From Macropodus opercularis (lineage: Eukaryota > Chordata > Actinopteri > Anabantiformes > Osphronemidae), in contig CM061096.1 in assembly GCA_030770545.1 (NCBI GenBank), positions 9,839,501-9,903,500 of the forward strand: a stretch of 64,000 nucleotides of DNA, given 5' to 3'. The position numbers and the translations under genes were made by a program. The notes beneath the pieces were generated by a model. That model searched no databases. It saw only the letters and a list, made by a program, of their open reading frames with translations, and had not been told where the DNA came from. Positions 23,692 to 37,500 of this stretch are shown one piece after another; the first letter of the stretch is position 1, and each line of letters opens with the position of its first letter.

Positions 23692-26600
23692 CTACGCAGG
23701 GAACACAGGAGAATCTCATTAATATAGCAACTCAGCAACGCGAATGTCAATATAACATTTCTAAATGATTTCACTTCTTTTCATTAGATAATAAAAGGGA
23801 ACCCACAGTCTTCACCCCACTCCCCACAACAGTCCACAGAGCCACTTAAAAACACTATAAATATTTGTGCTTCAGACTGAGGAAGTTTACTGTCTTAAAA
23901 ATAATCCTTTAATTGTACAGTTAAAATCTAACTCAATCCCTCTTTGCTGTGCTTTCAGCAGACATCAGTCAGAGCCTAATGATTGTGTATGCATTCCTGA
24001 GGGGGGGCTGGCAGCCACAGGAGGTGCACTGTAAACAGTAAATGGCTTCAGACCACCTGCCTGTAGCTGGAGCCTTGTTATCAAGAGCCCCTCATTTAAT
24101 TGTACCACTATTAAGCTCACATCTCCAGCTCCGGTGCTTAATTTCCAGACACTTTAATTTCCATTATTCCCAAGTGAAGTGTTTAACAATCCGTGCTTTT
24201 TAAAATCACAAAATGTGCGTGTGCTTTTTGTGTCATACATTAAAACCGGAAATGGGTACATTTCTCTTCGGCTGTTACAACTCCAAATACATATTTAAAA
24301 TATCCCCCAAGACCTAATTATTATGCAGAGTCACAGCACAGCTTCGAGCTCTGAGCATCAGGTCACACTTCTCAGTTCTCGTTTTACATCTCCAGCCTCT
24401 TGAAAAACACTAACGTCTATTGGCCACATTAGTTTGTGTGGTGAGAGAGTAATGTGGAAAATCTTCAGCGTATCAAAGGCGAGAGATTGAAAGAATGTAA
24501 TAGTCAATGTGTTAATATTTAACACAGGTCTCAGTTCACAAGCTCATAGGACAGCAGTTACTGTACCATGTTCATATTTCTGTAAACACTAGTATTAGTA
24601 CAGTTACTGTAGCTTTTTATATTGAACGTGGTTTGACCTGCAGTGACATTGACTGGACTGTGACACCACATTAGCAAAGCACAAAGCAAAAAGTCGACTG
24701 ATGTAGCGTCAGCTCCTGAGTGTGAGAAACCGAGGGAGATGAGAGCAGTAGCGCCAACAAACAAACCCAGCGCCTGTTACCTCGTTTGCTCTTCATAACA
24801 GTATATAGAAATACACAACCTGTGAGCTGACGTAAGCATCGTGATTATATCGTTTTCATAGACGTGCCACTGACATCAGAGAAATGCAAATGTGACAGCA
24901 GTATCTCATGTTGTTGCACGGCTCACTGTTGCAACAGCAGCCCTCTGTCTCTCTCTCTCTGGCCCCAGGGGCAGAAAGCCCAACATTTAATTACTTTCGC
25001 CATTAGTGCGAACAGCAGGGTCCAGATATAGAGCAGATCTGAAGGGGTGGTGCTCTGGAGATAGGACCAGACTGGCTAAGCTGAAAGTCGACAGCGAGGG
25101 AACCTAATTTTCCTCCCCGCGAAATATTTTTGATTGCTCAAGCTTTGCCTCCTCCTGTTAACTCTGTTTACCCTGAATGTGAGCTCTGCTTCCAGGCAGT
25201 AAAGAAGGGAAAGTGGAAGCACACGACTCCTTTTTCCATCTTCCCCCCGTTTTTTCCCTCACACGTTTGGTTCCTACTTGCATGTGGCTTCTCGGTGACT
25301 CTGTGACTGCCATTTCCACAGAATCAGAGCCTCGCAGTTCCTGTACGCCTGCTGGCTACTTGCTACACAGAGTAAACCCACACAGTGAGACCTAAAAAAA
25401 AACATTCCAGATATGTAAATGAAGTGAGGTGGCAGCTGAAATATCTGTTGGCTTTACAGGACCAGACGGCATAGCCTTAGTAAACATCTGTAGAAGACAA
25501 GCAACATTTTTTTCAACACCTACACATGTCGTCTTATGGAAGCTGCAAACAAAACAAGATTAGTGCCAAAGTGTCCATTGTTATAATTTTCCATTAGCCT
25601 GCTAATCATTTGGTTGTAAGAGCATTTGGTCACAGCCCAGCATAAATGTTCAATATCTGACAGACAGCCAACCTGAGTCTCTCTCTCTCTCTCTTCTTCA
25701 TCCAAAGTCAACACAGTCACTGAGCTGGCATGGGCCTGCCACTCGTGTTTGAAGGGGACTTTAGCTGGAACAGTTGGCACAGTCCTTGCTCACGAGCACG
25801 CGAGCATGACGACAGCCACCGACTCATTTCGCACCACGAGAGGGCACTCAACATGTCACTCAGCCCTGCACTGAGTGACAGTCACAAATCACTGCTCGGA
25901 GGAGGGAGGACTCAAGGCTGTAAGCTCCCGTCTGGGAAAGACAGGTCTTCGCAGGCAGGAAGTCCTTGAGAAGCACGTATCCTTGGGGGGAGGATAGCTG
26001 ATTGAATTCTACGTCTGGCAATTGTCCAGGATGAAGGATAAGAATTCCCTTGACAGAGCCTGTTATCTGCTCACGGTCAAGTTTGGCGGTGAAAAAAAAT
26101 TCCACCTCGAAGAAATTACTTAGTGAGACAAGAATATACTATTCAGACTATTCAACCCAACACGCCTTCTCTCGCACTCAAGGTGAATCAGCTTTTCCAT
26201 GGTCACGATGGTGGATGACATTCAGGGAAATTGATCGTTTCCCTCAGGGTTTACATCCTCAGCACTGATGTGGGATTGTGACATTTTCACATCGCCGTGC
26301 AAGCATCTATTTTCTTGAGAAGTTTTTATCTAAGCTCAACATCTAAAGGTGGAAACTTGCACTGCGCCTCATGACACTGGCTTTCTGCTGTCGTCTTCTC
26401 CTTGTGAAAAACGAACACTTCCTACTCAATCACGAGACCCATGACAACCCAGCGTGGATGGTTTCTCGGTCTCAGGCAGATACTGCTTCTCCAGGACACG
26501 TCGTCTTTCCATTAGGCCGGATGAAGACAGACGGGCGGAGCAAACACAACAGACGTCTCTGCAGGTGCAGGAGCGTCCACTGGGCCATAATGGGGTTGAC

Positions 26601-29600
26601 AGTCACAACCAGCGCCTTCATTCTCTGTCTGGGAGCTGCAATACGTTTTCCATGCCATCATTTGATATAATCGCTTGCTAAATGGTCTGAAGTCAGGCAA
26701 GAAAAGGCAGCGTCTGAGAACAGAGGCCCAGCTGTCACAGGTGAGGCCTGTAGTCGAACACGACACGGGCTCTGCTAAGTGCCACCTTGAACACACTTAA
26801 GAGCCTGAATAAATGAGCTACGTGACAGAGGGACCAATGCTTCTCTTTAGTTCTGTCCTCGAGTAATTATGTACATTTTGCTGCTATGTTCAAATCCACA
26901 CAGAGGCTTAAAAATGAGGCTATTTCTAGTTCACCGTAAACTAAATAGTAACCTGGCCATAGAGGCTTTTAGTGCATATGAGCGCACGTAAGCATGTCAG
27001 ACCAGGTGTTTAAATCCTTCCTGAGTTAAACATTTCTGACATAACAGGCACTTTTCATTTTGAGGCCTGCCAAACCAACATTCCCTGAAGACCGCTGGCT
27101 GAAAGTGAACCAAGCTGAAATGACAGAGCAGGAAACCACGAGAAGTCCAACCATAATGGACGGGAGCTGGTTTCCGGGTACTGCGTGTACCCTCCTGCCC
27201 TGTGTTCAGGCTACCTGCAGCCACACCGAGGCTGACGGAGCTGTGTCACTAAGGCTGACAGAGCCTCCGGTGACTGGCCAAGCGCTATAGAAGCAGGGGA
27301 CACGCTAGAGATGAAGACGTGTTGCATGGACACGCAGGCGTCATGATGGATGACCACGTTATTCTGAGTGGTGAGAAGTCTGGTTACCTCATTCTTGAGA
27401 GCAGCAGCACTTCCTGGCCTCAGGCTTTCGTTCCTCCTTTCCCTCGTTCACCCTCTTTCTCTTCCTGTTGCTGCTTGTTTGCCCAGTTCGTCTAATTTGT
27501 TACCACTTTTATTTTAGAATTACCAGTCAGTGTTTGCAATCTTTTAAGCATTATGGGACGCTGCTACTAAACTGAACACCTCATGGTGCAAACAGATCGT
27601 GTTTGGTTTTCCCCTTGCTCTAAGAGTTAGTCATGAACTATGAATGATTCTACTATCCATTGTTTCTTAAATCGTGCTCCGTGTTGGACGTGAGGTTTTA
27701 CATTGGAAACAATGGAAGGAAACACTTACTGTCCCCCAGTTATTGTCTCACTACTACTGGGAGTAATGTTCTAAAGACACCTTTGACTATAAAGCGATAT
27801 ACAAAGCAAATTTGCCAAATCAAGAATTTCAAAGCTGACATTTTCTGAAAATAAAAGCCATCCAAGTCACACATCCATGACATTCACTGGTGCTGTTGTG
27901 AAATCAGCCTCTGTTTGTTCCACAGCTGCAGTTTCCTTGAGCAGAATTTTGTAATGATGACCAGAAACTCATGATCACATAGTCATCGAAGTCAGTGGGT
28001 GGAGGCATGCGGGAAATATTATAAAGAAGTAACAGATCTGCCAATTCAGCCTGATCCATGATGCATGGTATTACTAAATATAAATCATTTACACCTAATG
28101 ACACTGCAGACATGCGTGTGCTCTAGTCCCTGCAGGCATCTGAGGCCCATTTGCTTATTAACGGCAGAAAAATTCTCTTGATCTCTATATAGCACCTCGC
28201 GCTTCCAGCTGGGATGAATTAAGGAGCTGACAAAAACAAAAAGCCACTGATAATTCATTTGGACAAGAAGAGAAGAAGCAAAGAACACAAACGCCTCTAT
28301 AAATAACTGCTGAAGGTTGACACTAATATCAGCTGACTTTGGGTACAGACACACGTATGATATAACCAAGCGGCAAACTGCAGCAATTGTCAGCAGGTTT
28401 CTCTTCTTTTCTAACGGAGTTGTGGTCCAAAGTCTCAGAGCTGTCTTTATCTCTTCCGTCCATCTCAATAGGAAGAAAACACTCCCAGCCTTCAGACACA
28501 GAAGGTGAAGTGCTGAGCAACAGTAAAGTCATCTGAGTTGACCCTAGTGACATGTGACAGGCTGTCATAGCAAACCAGCCCTTACAAAATTCAAAAAAAC
28601 ACACAGAGAGACAGCAGAAATATCTGTTGCAGCTGACCCTGAGATCAAGTGTCACAGCTAGTTGAGGGTCAGGAATGGTGGACAGGAGGGGCTGCTGCTA
28701 TTGCCAAGGTGGGCAGTTAAAGGCAGAGCATGTCTTGACACCATGGAGTCCCACAGGTCTTTCCTGTAAGTCTGGATGAATGGAGACTTAGCCTTTTAGT
28801 CTCAGCCGTTTCAGTTCGGAGGGGCAGACTGGCCCAACCCCCCCGGTGACCTCACTGTCATCACTGTTTACGAAATGACAGCATCTAGTGCCAGATTTAT
28901 TAATAGCGCATGAAAGTAAAAACGGTCCTCTGAACTAGGCTGTGTGCTCGCAGTGCATTTACACACGTCTAAACAAAAGTAAGGCAAAAACCTTCGACAA
29001 AAGCAAACGTGGCCACACGTATGAAAAGGCTGTGCACATCAAACTGGTTTAGTAGAAGAGGATTAGTCCAGTTATCTTTGTGCCAGAAATAAACACCATT
29101 GAAAATAATATCTGTATTCCACATCACCCTGTCTGCAGCTCTTCCTGTCTTCTTATACAAACCTTAATATACAACCTGGCGAACGCCGGTCCTAGAAAAT
29201 TACACTTGGTTATGTTATCAGCACACGACCTAGGCTTTCACTGTGCAGCAATATCCTGCACAGGAAATCAATATGAAGGAAATGTGAGATTTGCTCACAG
29301 TACACAAACACCAAGATATGCATTTACTTTATGCTCTGTGTGTTCCCAAAAAAGTACAACAATCAAATAAACATCAGCTCTGCTACAACATACGCTGCTA
29401 CGCAGGTGAAACGTTATTACATGCATAGTTAATTCAGCGTTTGAATTATTTAGCCTTTCTGCACAGGTGAATTATTTACCACAGGCTTCCTACGGGAGCT
29501 GCTGCGCACATGGGTCAGGCCCGTGGGCTAAAGCAACACGCCGCTTAGTGTTGTTAATGGGCCTGTTTTAGCTCACAACAGCAGATAGCAAACACAAGTC

Positions 29601-32600
29601 TCCTCTGCAGTGGAAAATCAAGGCTTGGTCACGTCCAGAGTTGTGTGGCTGCATCTAATCTTGAGGAAACAGTGACAGTAAGAACCCCCTCGACATGGGC
29701 TATATATAAATATATATGTTTATATATATAAGATCAGATCTCACTCTTCTGAACAATAAATAGATGGGCCTGAAACCTAGTTGTTTGCTATAGAAGCTTA
29801 TCATCAACTCACTACATCCCCAGCTACAACCTACAGCGAAACTAGGCGGCTGCAACAGAAACTCCACCAGCCCCCGAAACCTACTACACAGCTCAACACT
29901 GAAAACTAGAGAGTGCATGCAAACGATAGAGGCGAAATGCTGCGGGCTTGTTACCGATGTGTGCTGAAGACAGTTCATGAAATTCAACAAGACTCTGAAA
30001 CTCCAGAGGACTTGACCTAACCAAGAGCTGCACAGGCCAAATAAAAACAAAACAGTATACTGTATATTTCAAAAACATCTAATATTTATTTTCCAAACAG
30101 TTAAGAGAAGTATGTGCAGAACAGAAATATTACATTATAATATAAATTATGAACATGAGTCTTTCTACAGTTGTGATTTGGCTCATCCCCTGAGAAACGA
30201 GCCATCTTCTCCTGCAACAATGACCTTATTGTTTACAGGAGGTTTGACATTCTCTTGTTAAGTGAGTAAGAGGAGAATCTCAGGAACTGCATGCCCTAAC
30301 AACATGTGAGCCTCATCTAAATAGTTTCCACCATGATATCAGCCTGAATCAAGCCTACACAAGGCTGCTTTGTACAGCCTGGCGTGGACTGGGCTGAACA
30401 ACGGTCATTGTGCTGCGTGACCATAGTCAAAAAAAAAAAAAACATGAGCTGGGAAAAGACTGGCGACCTAAGCAAATTCCCAAGACAAGATAATTACACC
30501 AGCGGGGCACAGAATGAGTTAACTTCATTGTGGAGACCTCATCCTAGAGCGGTGGGTTAATGGATGAAAGCTCGATCCAAGTTTATCAAGTCAGAAAAAA
30601 GATAAAAAGAGCATCACAGCCTGTCCGCTTGTTTCATTATCACCACCGTTCAGGCTTATTTGTGAACTAATCAATCAACAGGATTAAAAATACTTAACAA
30701 AGGAGAGTGTATCAGCTCTGTCATCTCACATCCTCTGTGGGAGACCACCAGCATGGAGAGGTCAGGTTGCTGCTTACTTCACTGAGGGGTGCTTGAAGGA
30801 AGGAAATACTGAGCAGATGAGGGGGGGGGGGGGCAAAAGAAGGCAGGAAACACGCCACAGACTACTCACAATCTCTGCATCCAGCCCACACAACCACGGA
30901 AACCACATACGATCGCACACATGCACGAAAAACCCTCCATAATACACACGTAAACATACACATCCCATGCCTGGCCATCATCAAGTGGATCTCACTGTAC
31001 ACAAAGATAAACGCCTTGGTTGACTCAGGCTGACACAGAATGGGAATCTGCCACATCAGGATGGATTCAGTGTGAGGAAAGTTGGTAGAATGTAAAATGG
31101 TAGGATGTCTTTCCAAAGTCAAACTAATGTCAAACTAAAGAGTAAAAGAATGTTGAGGCATAGATTAAGAAAGCTGAGCAGTTAGATTTCCATCCCTGAC
31201 CAGTATTTCTAAACACACACTAAGACTAACGAGTTTTTACTTGTTCAGTCTTTTAAACATTTAATTTCAGCCGTTATAAAGGACGTTCAGCAAACCTTTA
31301 ACGGCCCAGGTACGGATTATTGATTGTAGTATGAGCATGTGTTCACAGGGTGAATATGGGATTGTGAGCATGAATAACCTGCCTTAGACGAGTGATGAGG
31401 TTGTACCAGCCGCCTCACTCTGCACCAATATACATTCAGTATCACATATCACTGCTTCATAGATACATTTCTCTGTTAACAGTATAAACTTAACAGTGTA
31501 TAGAGGCAGCGGCCTCATAAATCTCTGCACCCCTCAGGCTTCTATCTGAATTTGTGGGAGGGGAAATTGTTCCTGTTCCACACACAACTGGGTCACTTGA
31601 GCTTCCATTTGAACCTCTTTAATCCTCTTCAGAGTATGCAAGGGAAAAATCATCTACAATAATAATAATAATAAGTAATTTAGTAATTTATCCGTAATGA
31701 TAATTTTGACCAGCAGATTATTGCTTGTCCACAGCTACAGTATGGCCTCTGGTTGGTCACATATACACGTGTCACTGACAGCATACCTCCTGGTAGAATC
31801 ACTGTGTGATGAACTGTAGCTGAGCGCACACACACACTGTTTTAATTAGTTACAGTGTGACTTTTCTAACCCACAGACGAAACCTATGGGTGTGATGGTT
31901 ACTCACTCACTGTGTCTCTGTGGTGGGACTCAGATGTGGGTCACAATACACAGCCAAGGCTGTGAACAACACAGGCTCTAGAGCAATGCGTCAGATGAAT
32001 GTGAGGTGAGATTGAAGGTCTTGTCAAAACAAGAGAGCATCAAGTTTGCACCATTTCTGTGACTTTAAATGTGAAAACAACATGTTATTCTAGGCACCTT
32101 AGATAAGGTCCACTTTAATTACATGTACATTTGTTAATAAAAGCAGCAAAACACATACAATGTAATCAAATCTCTTTCGATAATAACAGTTTAAACTATT
32201 TAAGTTACATAATGCACAAAGTAATTTCACTTTCACATTTATACAGTTCATTATATCGCATTCAAAATGCTCCGCCGCACCTGCGTATCTAATCTCAGTT
32301 ACAAGAGATTGTGCAGACCACAGCATTCATATCATTCAGGATATTATTTGCAGTTCACACAAAGGAGTTTCATCCTGGAAAAAAGCCTGCTACAGGAAAC
32401 TAAAGAAAATAAAACCACATTATCAAGATTTGAGGTTGTTTACATGCACCTGCTGCTGCATCTTTAAAAATTCTTGTTTTTATTATTATATTTTCAACTT
32501 TAGTAGCTAATAATATAGACTCAGAGTCTTCCAGCCGGGATCAGTGAGACTTAAAAGTGAGAATGAGGAGGGCGGAAGAAGGAAGAATGAAGCCGTGCAG

Positions 32601-35600
32601 CTGGGTCGAGTGATCTGTGGAAAACTCCCAACAAAGGCACAGGAAAACTAGGGAGGCTGGGGCAGGTCCTCTGGGACAGCGTCAGGCTCAGTGAGGGGGA
32701 GGCAGCCGTGATACAACTGAAGAAAACACACAAACTCTTTGTCTTTGGGAAAAAAGTCTGTTTTCCCCAGGTCACAGAGCAGGACTTCCTTATTCTTTAG
32801 ATGATTTGACAATCAAATACAGTCATGTAGCAAACGATCAGGAAATGTTGGAAAGAAGACAGAATGTCTGATTCAGACAAGTTGAAAGAAGTGAAACTAA
32901 AAATAAATATGGAACGGGGTGAGGGTGCTAACTTGACAGGCTCCGAAAATAGCGTATTTGTGATTTGCATTACTTTTCATGTTTCCCCCTCTGTGCGAAT
33001 TGGCTTCACTATAGACTCCGAGACTGAAGGCTTCGCTATAACTGGGCGTGATCGCGGGCAACATAAATGGGAGGCTTTACATCATTTTCCTTGGCATGAG
33101 GAATTACACGTCGTGTCAGCTGGCAGACGGAAGGGAAAGTTGGCCCAGTAGAGAACAGAAGTTGTGAATTAGGTGATCACGTACTTGTTCAGTTGGGCCT
33201 CGGCGCCTGGCTTCTTGACAATTAAGTTAGTCTGACTGACAAAAACTAACTTTATTTGTCATTGTCATTGGCACGTTTTGGTGACTTCTCCGCACAAGGA
33301 TTTCAACATTTTAACTAAAAGAAAGGAGCATTCACAATGACTGCATTCCAGCTCTTCCAGAAAAAAAAAAACTGTAAAAGGCAAGTCACAGAGGAGTCCA
33401 AAACACACACACCCTCATTTCTGGGAAAGCTGCTGGAGTGAGTTTAGTGCGTGGTATGTGATGTTGGTGGGACTCTTGAAATAGTCCAGATATAACTGTG
33501 TGCAGTTGCATTCAGGGAACAGTCAGCTTGAGTTTACCAGTCTGGTACACAATAAGGATTCATGGCCTGTGGGTATGACGGCTGACTGTGCCAAAGATAG
33601 AGGTGGGAGTAGAGCGGGCTGGGGTCCGGCGATCCTATTTAAAGCTCCACTATCGACAGCAGTAGCAGCGCTGGGATACGCTATCGTTCAGGGTGTTCCT
33701 TGAGTTGGTTCTCTGGCCTCATGTTGATCTAAAAAAAAGTAAACAGACACTACACAATGCTGCCATTACTGCACATAAGGCCTCCAGCCACGTTTGAGCT
33801 TTGACATGCAGACTAATAGCTAATCTGTGGACATGTCCTCTGCAACCTTTTCACACTAGCAAAGCAGGGTTCAAGGAGTCACTGCTGCTTGTCTGAACGT
33901 ATTGGTCTTCTGGGAAAACACAGAGCATTCCCACAGCTTTGCCTTGAGGTTAACCAGGCTCAGACTAAATGTCAGGAAGAACACAAGCTCCCAGACCAAA
34001 GCCACCCCGTAACTACAACCCCAACTTAATTCATCTCTCCTATATCTTAATTTTGACTTGGCTGAATATTGTGAAATACATTTTTTTTAAACTTAATTTC
34101 CACAGCCAAAATGTCTCCCAGTCTCGCATATTAATGTCTGGCTCGTGATAGATGAGCTGTTGACTGAGGGAAAGGCAGGGTGGCACACTAGCAGGCGGGA
34201 GGCCTTGGAAGCTCAGATGTAGACCTGAAATAGCCCAGCTGCTGAATTATAACGTTACATCACGACTGACTTCATGGCTGCTGCTGCTGCATCATGCCAC
34301 CAATAAGATGTCATGGGTTGGGAACAACCGGGTGCAAAGGCAACGGGTCACACAGCCAATCTGCCATGAGGGGAAATGCTCAGAGGTCATGCAATACCGA
34401 GCGTACTGTACGTCCAGGCAGATTAACAAGCAGCCATAGGATGATTATTTGCACAAGTCAACAGCACATTTCCTGTGTAATTAATCGCAGCCCAACAACA
34501 AATGCATGTTTTCTTGTTTTGCACTTCCCTCCACTGTTGAGGCAGAATAAATCTGTTTAAAGTCCTTCTTTCACGGGCGTCAGGCGCCAGAGACACAACA
34601 CCTCCTCAGCTTTTCCACAAATACTGTATTATACGCCAGGCAGGACACATGGCCTCTCCTACTCATGACAGCTTAGTCAAAACTGCAACCACATCAAAGA
34701 CGACAAGGTACGAGAAGAGCGAGGACGAGATCAAGCGCTGCCTGTTACCATAGCTAGTAAAACCTTAGCTGATGTGCTTTTGAAGCTGCTGTCTGTTTGA
34801 GGTCCATTGTGGGAACAGCTGTAACCAATACGTTCAGAAGGAAAGCAGGTGTATTGCGTCTAGAGTAGCCGAACAAGTTGGTTCACATATTTGACCTGAA
34901 GAGCAACTCTTACTATGCTACACATTCACAAATCAACCTATACTGTAACTACTTTTTCACAGAAGTGCAACTGGCTGTCATGACAAATCAGAACTATGTA
35001 ATTGATCCTGACACTTAAGTCATTAAACTTCAGCAAACGCTGAGCAATCCAGTCTCAATACAGCAGTGGAATACCAGCCATGTCAATCAGCTGCTGCAGC
35101 ATGTTCAGGATGAAAAATGTATTATCACTGCATAAACATGCAGTAGAAGCGAATTCCTACCTGGTCAGTAATGAGGCTACGTTTGGGTTCGCTAGTAAAC
35201 AGAATTCTCAAGTGAACAAATTTTCAAGTCGTGATCCAGATGCGTTTGCTGGCAGAACAGCCTGGGGTTATTTAGAGACGCATGTGCTCGGCCACATATG
35301 GAACAGTTCAGCCCGATGACGTTCATTTTGTCTCAGAAACAGCTCTGTTCCGGCGCTGAGGGAAAATGACCAAGGATCACAGAGAGCGCTCCCATGACAG
35401 GGAGAAGGTTGATTTCGCATTTCTGAGGGTTTCTTCCGGGAAACGCAGACCGTGGCTTGGTATTTATAGAATGTTTGAAGTGATCAAATCTACAAAGGAA
35501 GCCTGTGTGTGTTTCTAGGCAAATCAGCGTGCAGCAATTAGTACACATGAAAAACATCATTATGTGGGTATAGTATTGTACTGCAGGTTGTAGAATGAAT

Positions 35601-37082
35601 GGAAAGAAGCTACGTGTTGATGAGAATTGATAACAAAGCTTTTCGCAGGAAGCACTATAAAGCAGTTGCACAGGACTGTGCACTTGGCCAGATTGACAGA
35701 CAGATACCGCGACATGAGTCATGCAGGCATGGCTACAGTGTGGGCCCCTCAGCGGCCCCCTGCAAAACTCACATACCAGCTAGTCAACACAGGTCGGCCC
35801 GGTGGGTCCACCTGCCCCAGCAGAGTTCCCTCCAACTGTCATGTACCCACATAAACACACACACACACACACTGGAAATATTATTTGTGGGGCCCAGTTG
35901 GAGTAGATACAGACGATGAGCGTGACGGCCAATATCACACATCAGGGCTCCGCTTTAATAGTGTCATTACATCACCCTGAGCCATGATCTCCCTTCCTCC
36001 ATGTGATAAGGTTTCAGGAACACTGGGCACACAAACCAGGCCATGTGCTCCTATGTCCTGTCTGCCAAAATAACTCAGCAGTTTCTAATACAGTACGTCT
36101 ATGGTTTCAAGTCCGCCTGTCCAGGTATTGAAGAATATTGAAGTGCGTAACCTTCCTGATGTCAACAAGTTTGCAGTTCTCCAGCTCACAACCCCCAGTG
36201 AGTCGAACGCCCCTGCGTGTGTTTGGCTTTGTGAAATGTGTGGCCTTTTATGACTGTGCGCTACATGAGTCAACCGTGAGTGGGTTTAAGCCTTGAATGT
36301 GAATGTAAATATTCAAACATGTCTACGGAGGTTAGGTCCAGAGAGAATGAGCGCACTGTAGAATACATGACTGTTTGAACCACTACAGCCATAAAATGCT
36401 GTCACTAATACCAGCATTTTTGATGATGATGCTGCTGATGATCAGAGGAGAAAAATGGAAGAGGAGAATGACAATGGTGAATCAGGTTATGGTGTGACCT
36501 CATGTTTGATGTGTTACAAGATTATTCAGTCATTTAAATTCTTTCGCTCATCCCCCAACCAAAGCAGACAAATTAAAACCATTAGCTTTGGCTTTTACGC
36601 ACTAATGTCAGAAATCTCCCTTGGATTTTGTAAAGCTTAAGTTAAAAAGTCATTTAGATTCTCAGCCTGTACTTCATTTTGGACTCAGGGCCAATTTCAC
36701 ACTCCATTAATTCAACTCCAGCAACTCCTGGGTGTGTACGGTGTTTCACGCTGTCTTCAAAAGGGTGACTGGGCCTGAAGACAGACCCCTTAAGATTGCA
36801 CGCGGACTTTTAATAGATTAATTCAACTGAAATGATGGAAACTCCAAGCTGCGTAAATGGCACAGGCGGCGACACCCGCTGCGCCCCGCGCTCAGCCGGC
36901 ATCCGAATCGTTTTCGCGTAAAAACCAGTTGACCAGTTCAATCCGATTCAGCCCGATTCAATCGACTCTGTGCTGGAAGCCGTGAGCTCGCTCGTCCTTC
37001 CCGATCACGACGCGCGAGCGCTTCCTCCGGCGGCTGCCTTCCGTATTGGGCGATCGCAGGAGACATAGAAGACAGAACTTAC
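23692..37082 (-). other. rhbdf1: Long first intron of rhbdf1
   Basis: About 13.4 kb lies between the acceptor of the ATG exon (exon begins 23691) and the probable noncoding exon 1. It holds only short, unsupported reading frames. Low-complexity sites include a TA-rich run at 29700-29731, a G13 run at 30821-30833, (AAT)n at 31657-31674 and (CA)n near 35859-35871. No gene or complete mobile element was recognised. Confidence 0.6.
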
Positions 37083-37500
37083 CCTTATAACAACCAGCCC
37101 CGACGATCCTCAGCGATGAAAAAAAAAATATTGATCAGACAGATCCGGTCCCAGGCAGCAGGTCCGTCACATCATCTTGACAGCGCGCAGGAATAAACGC
37201 CCGCAGATGTTTGAAGCCCAGCCTGCTCCCGTGCTTTTAAATCTGCTCAGTGTTGATCGCGCCAGCAGCGGAGTCCGTCCAGGATGATGTGTCCGAAACG
37301 CGCCCGCTGTCCGCTCCCCTGCTGCGCATTCCCACACTGCTCCATGGATCGGCCCCGGGTAAGTTTTCTTCTGCCGGTTGTAGCCCAATTCAGCTTGGCG
37401 GCGAGTCAGCCCCGCCCTGGACTGGAGACGGTCGGCGGAGAAGGGAAGACCGTCAAGATCACCGAGCAGACCGGCGTGTACGCAGGGAGGCGCTGCTTCC
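37083..37500 (-). promoter_or_regulatory. rhbdf1: CpG-rich promoter and probable noncoding exon 1 of rhbdf1
   Basis: A strong minus-strand donor (AAGG|GTAAGTTC) ends at 37083, directly left of a CpG-dense stretch extending to about 37500. The coding exon far to the left begins with 28 bases of 5' UTR after a good acceptor, so an upstream noncoding exon is required. This is the best candidate. Transcript evidence is needed to exclude nearer alternatives. Confidence 0.5.

Noticed and set aside
25213..27290. Several overlapping frames of 60-100 codons on both strands
   Set aside because: No motif, no splice support and no mutual consistency; they lie in the first intron of rhbdf1.
32864..33151. 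95-codon plus-strand frame
   Set aside because: Within the rhbdf1 intron, with no recognised family and no promoter or splice context.
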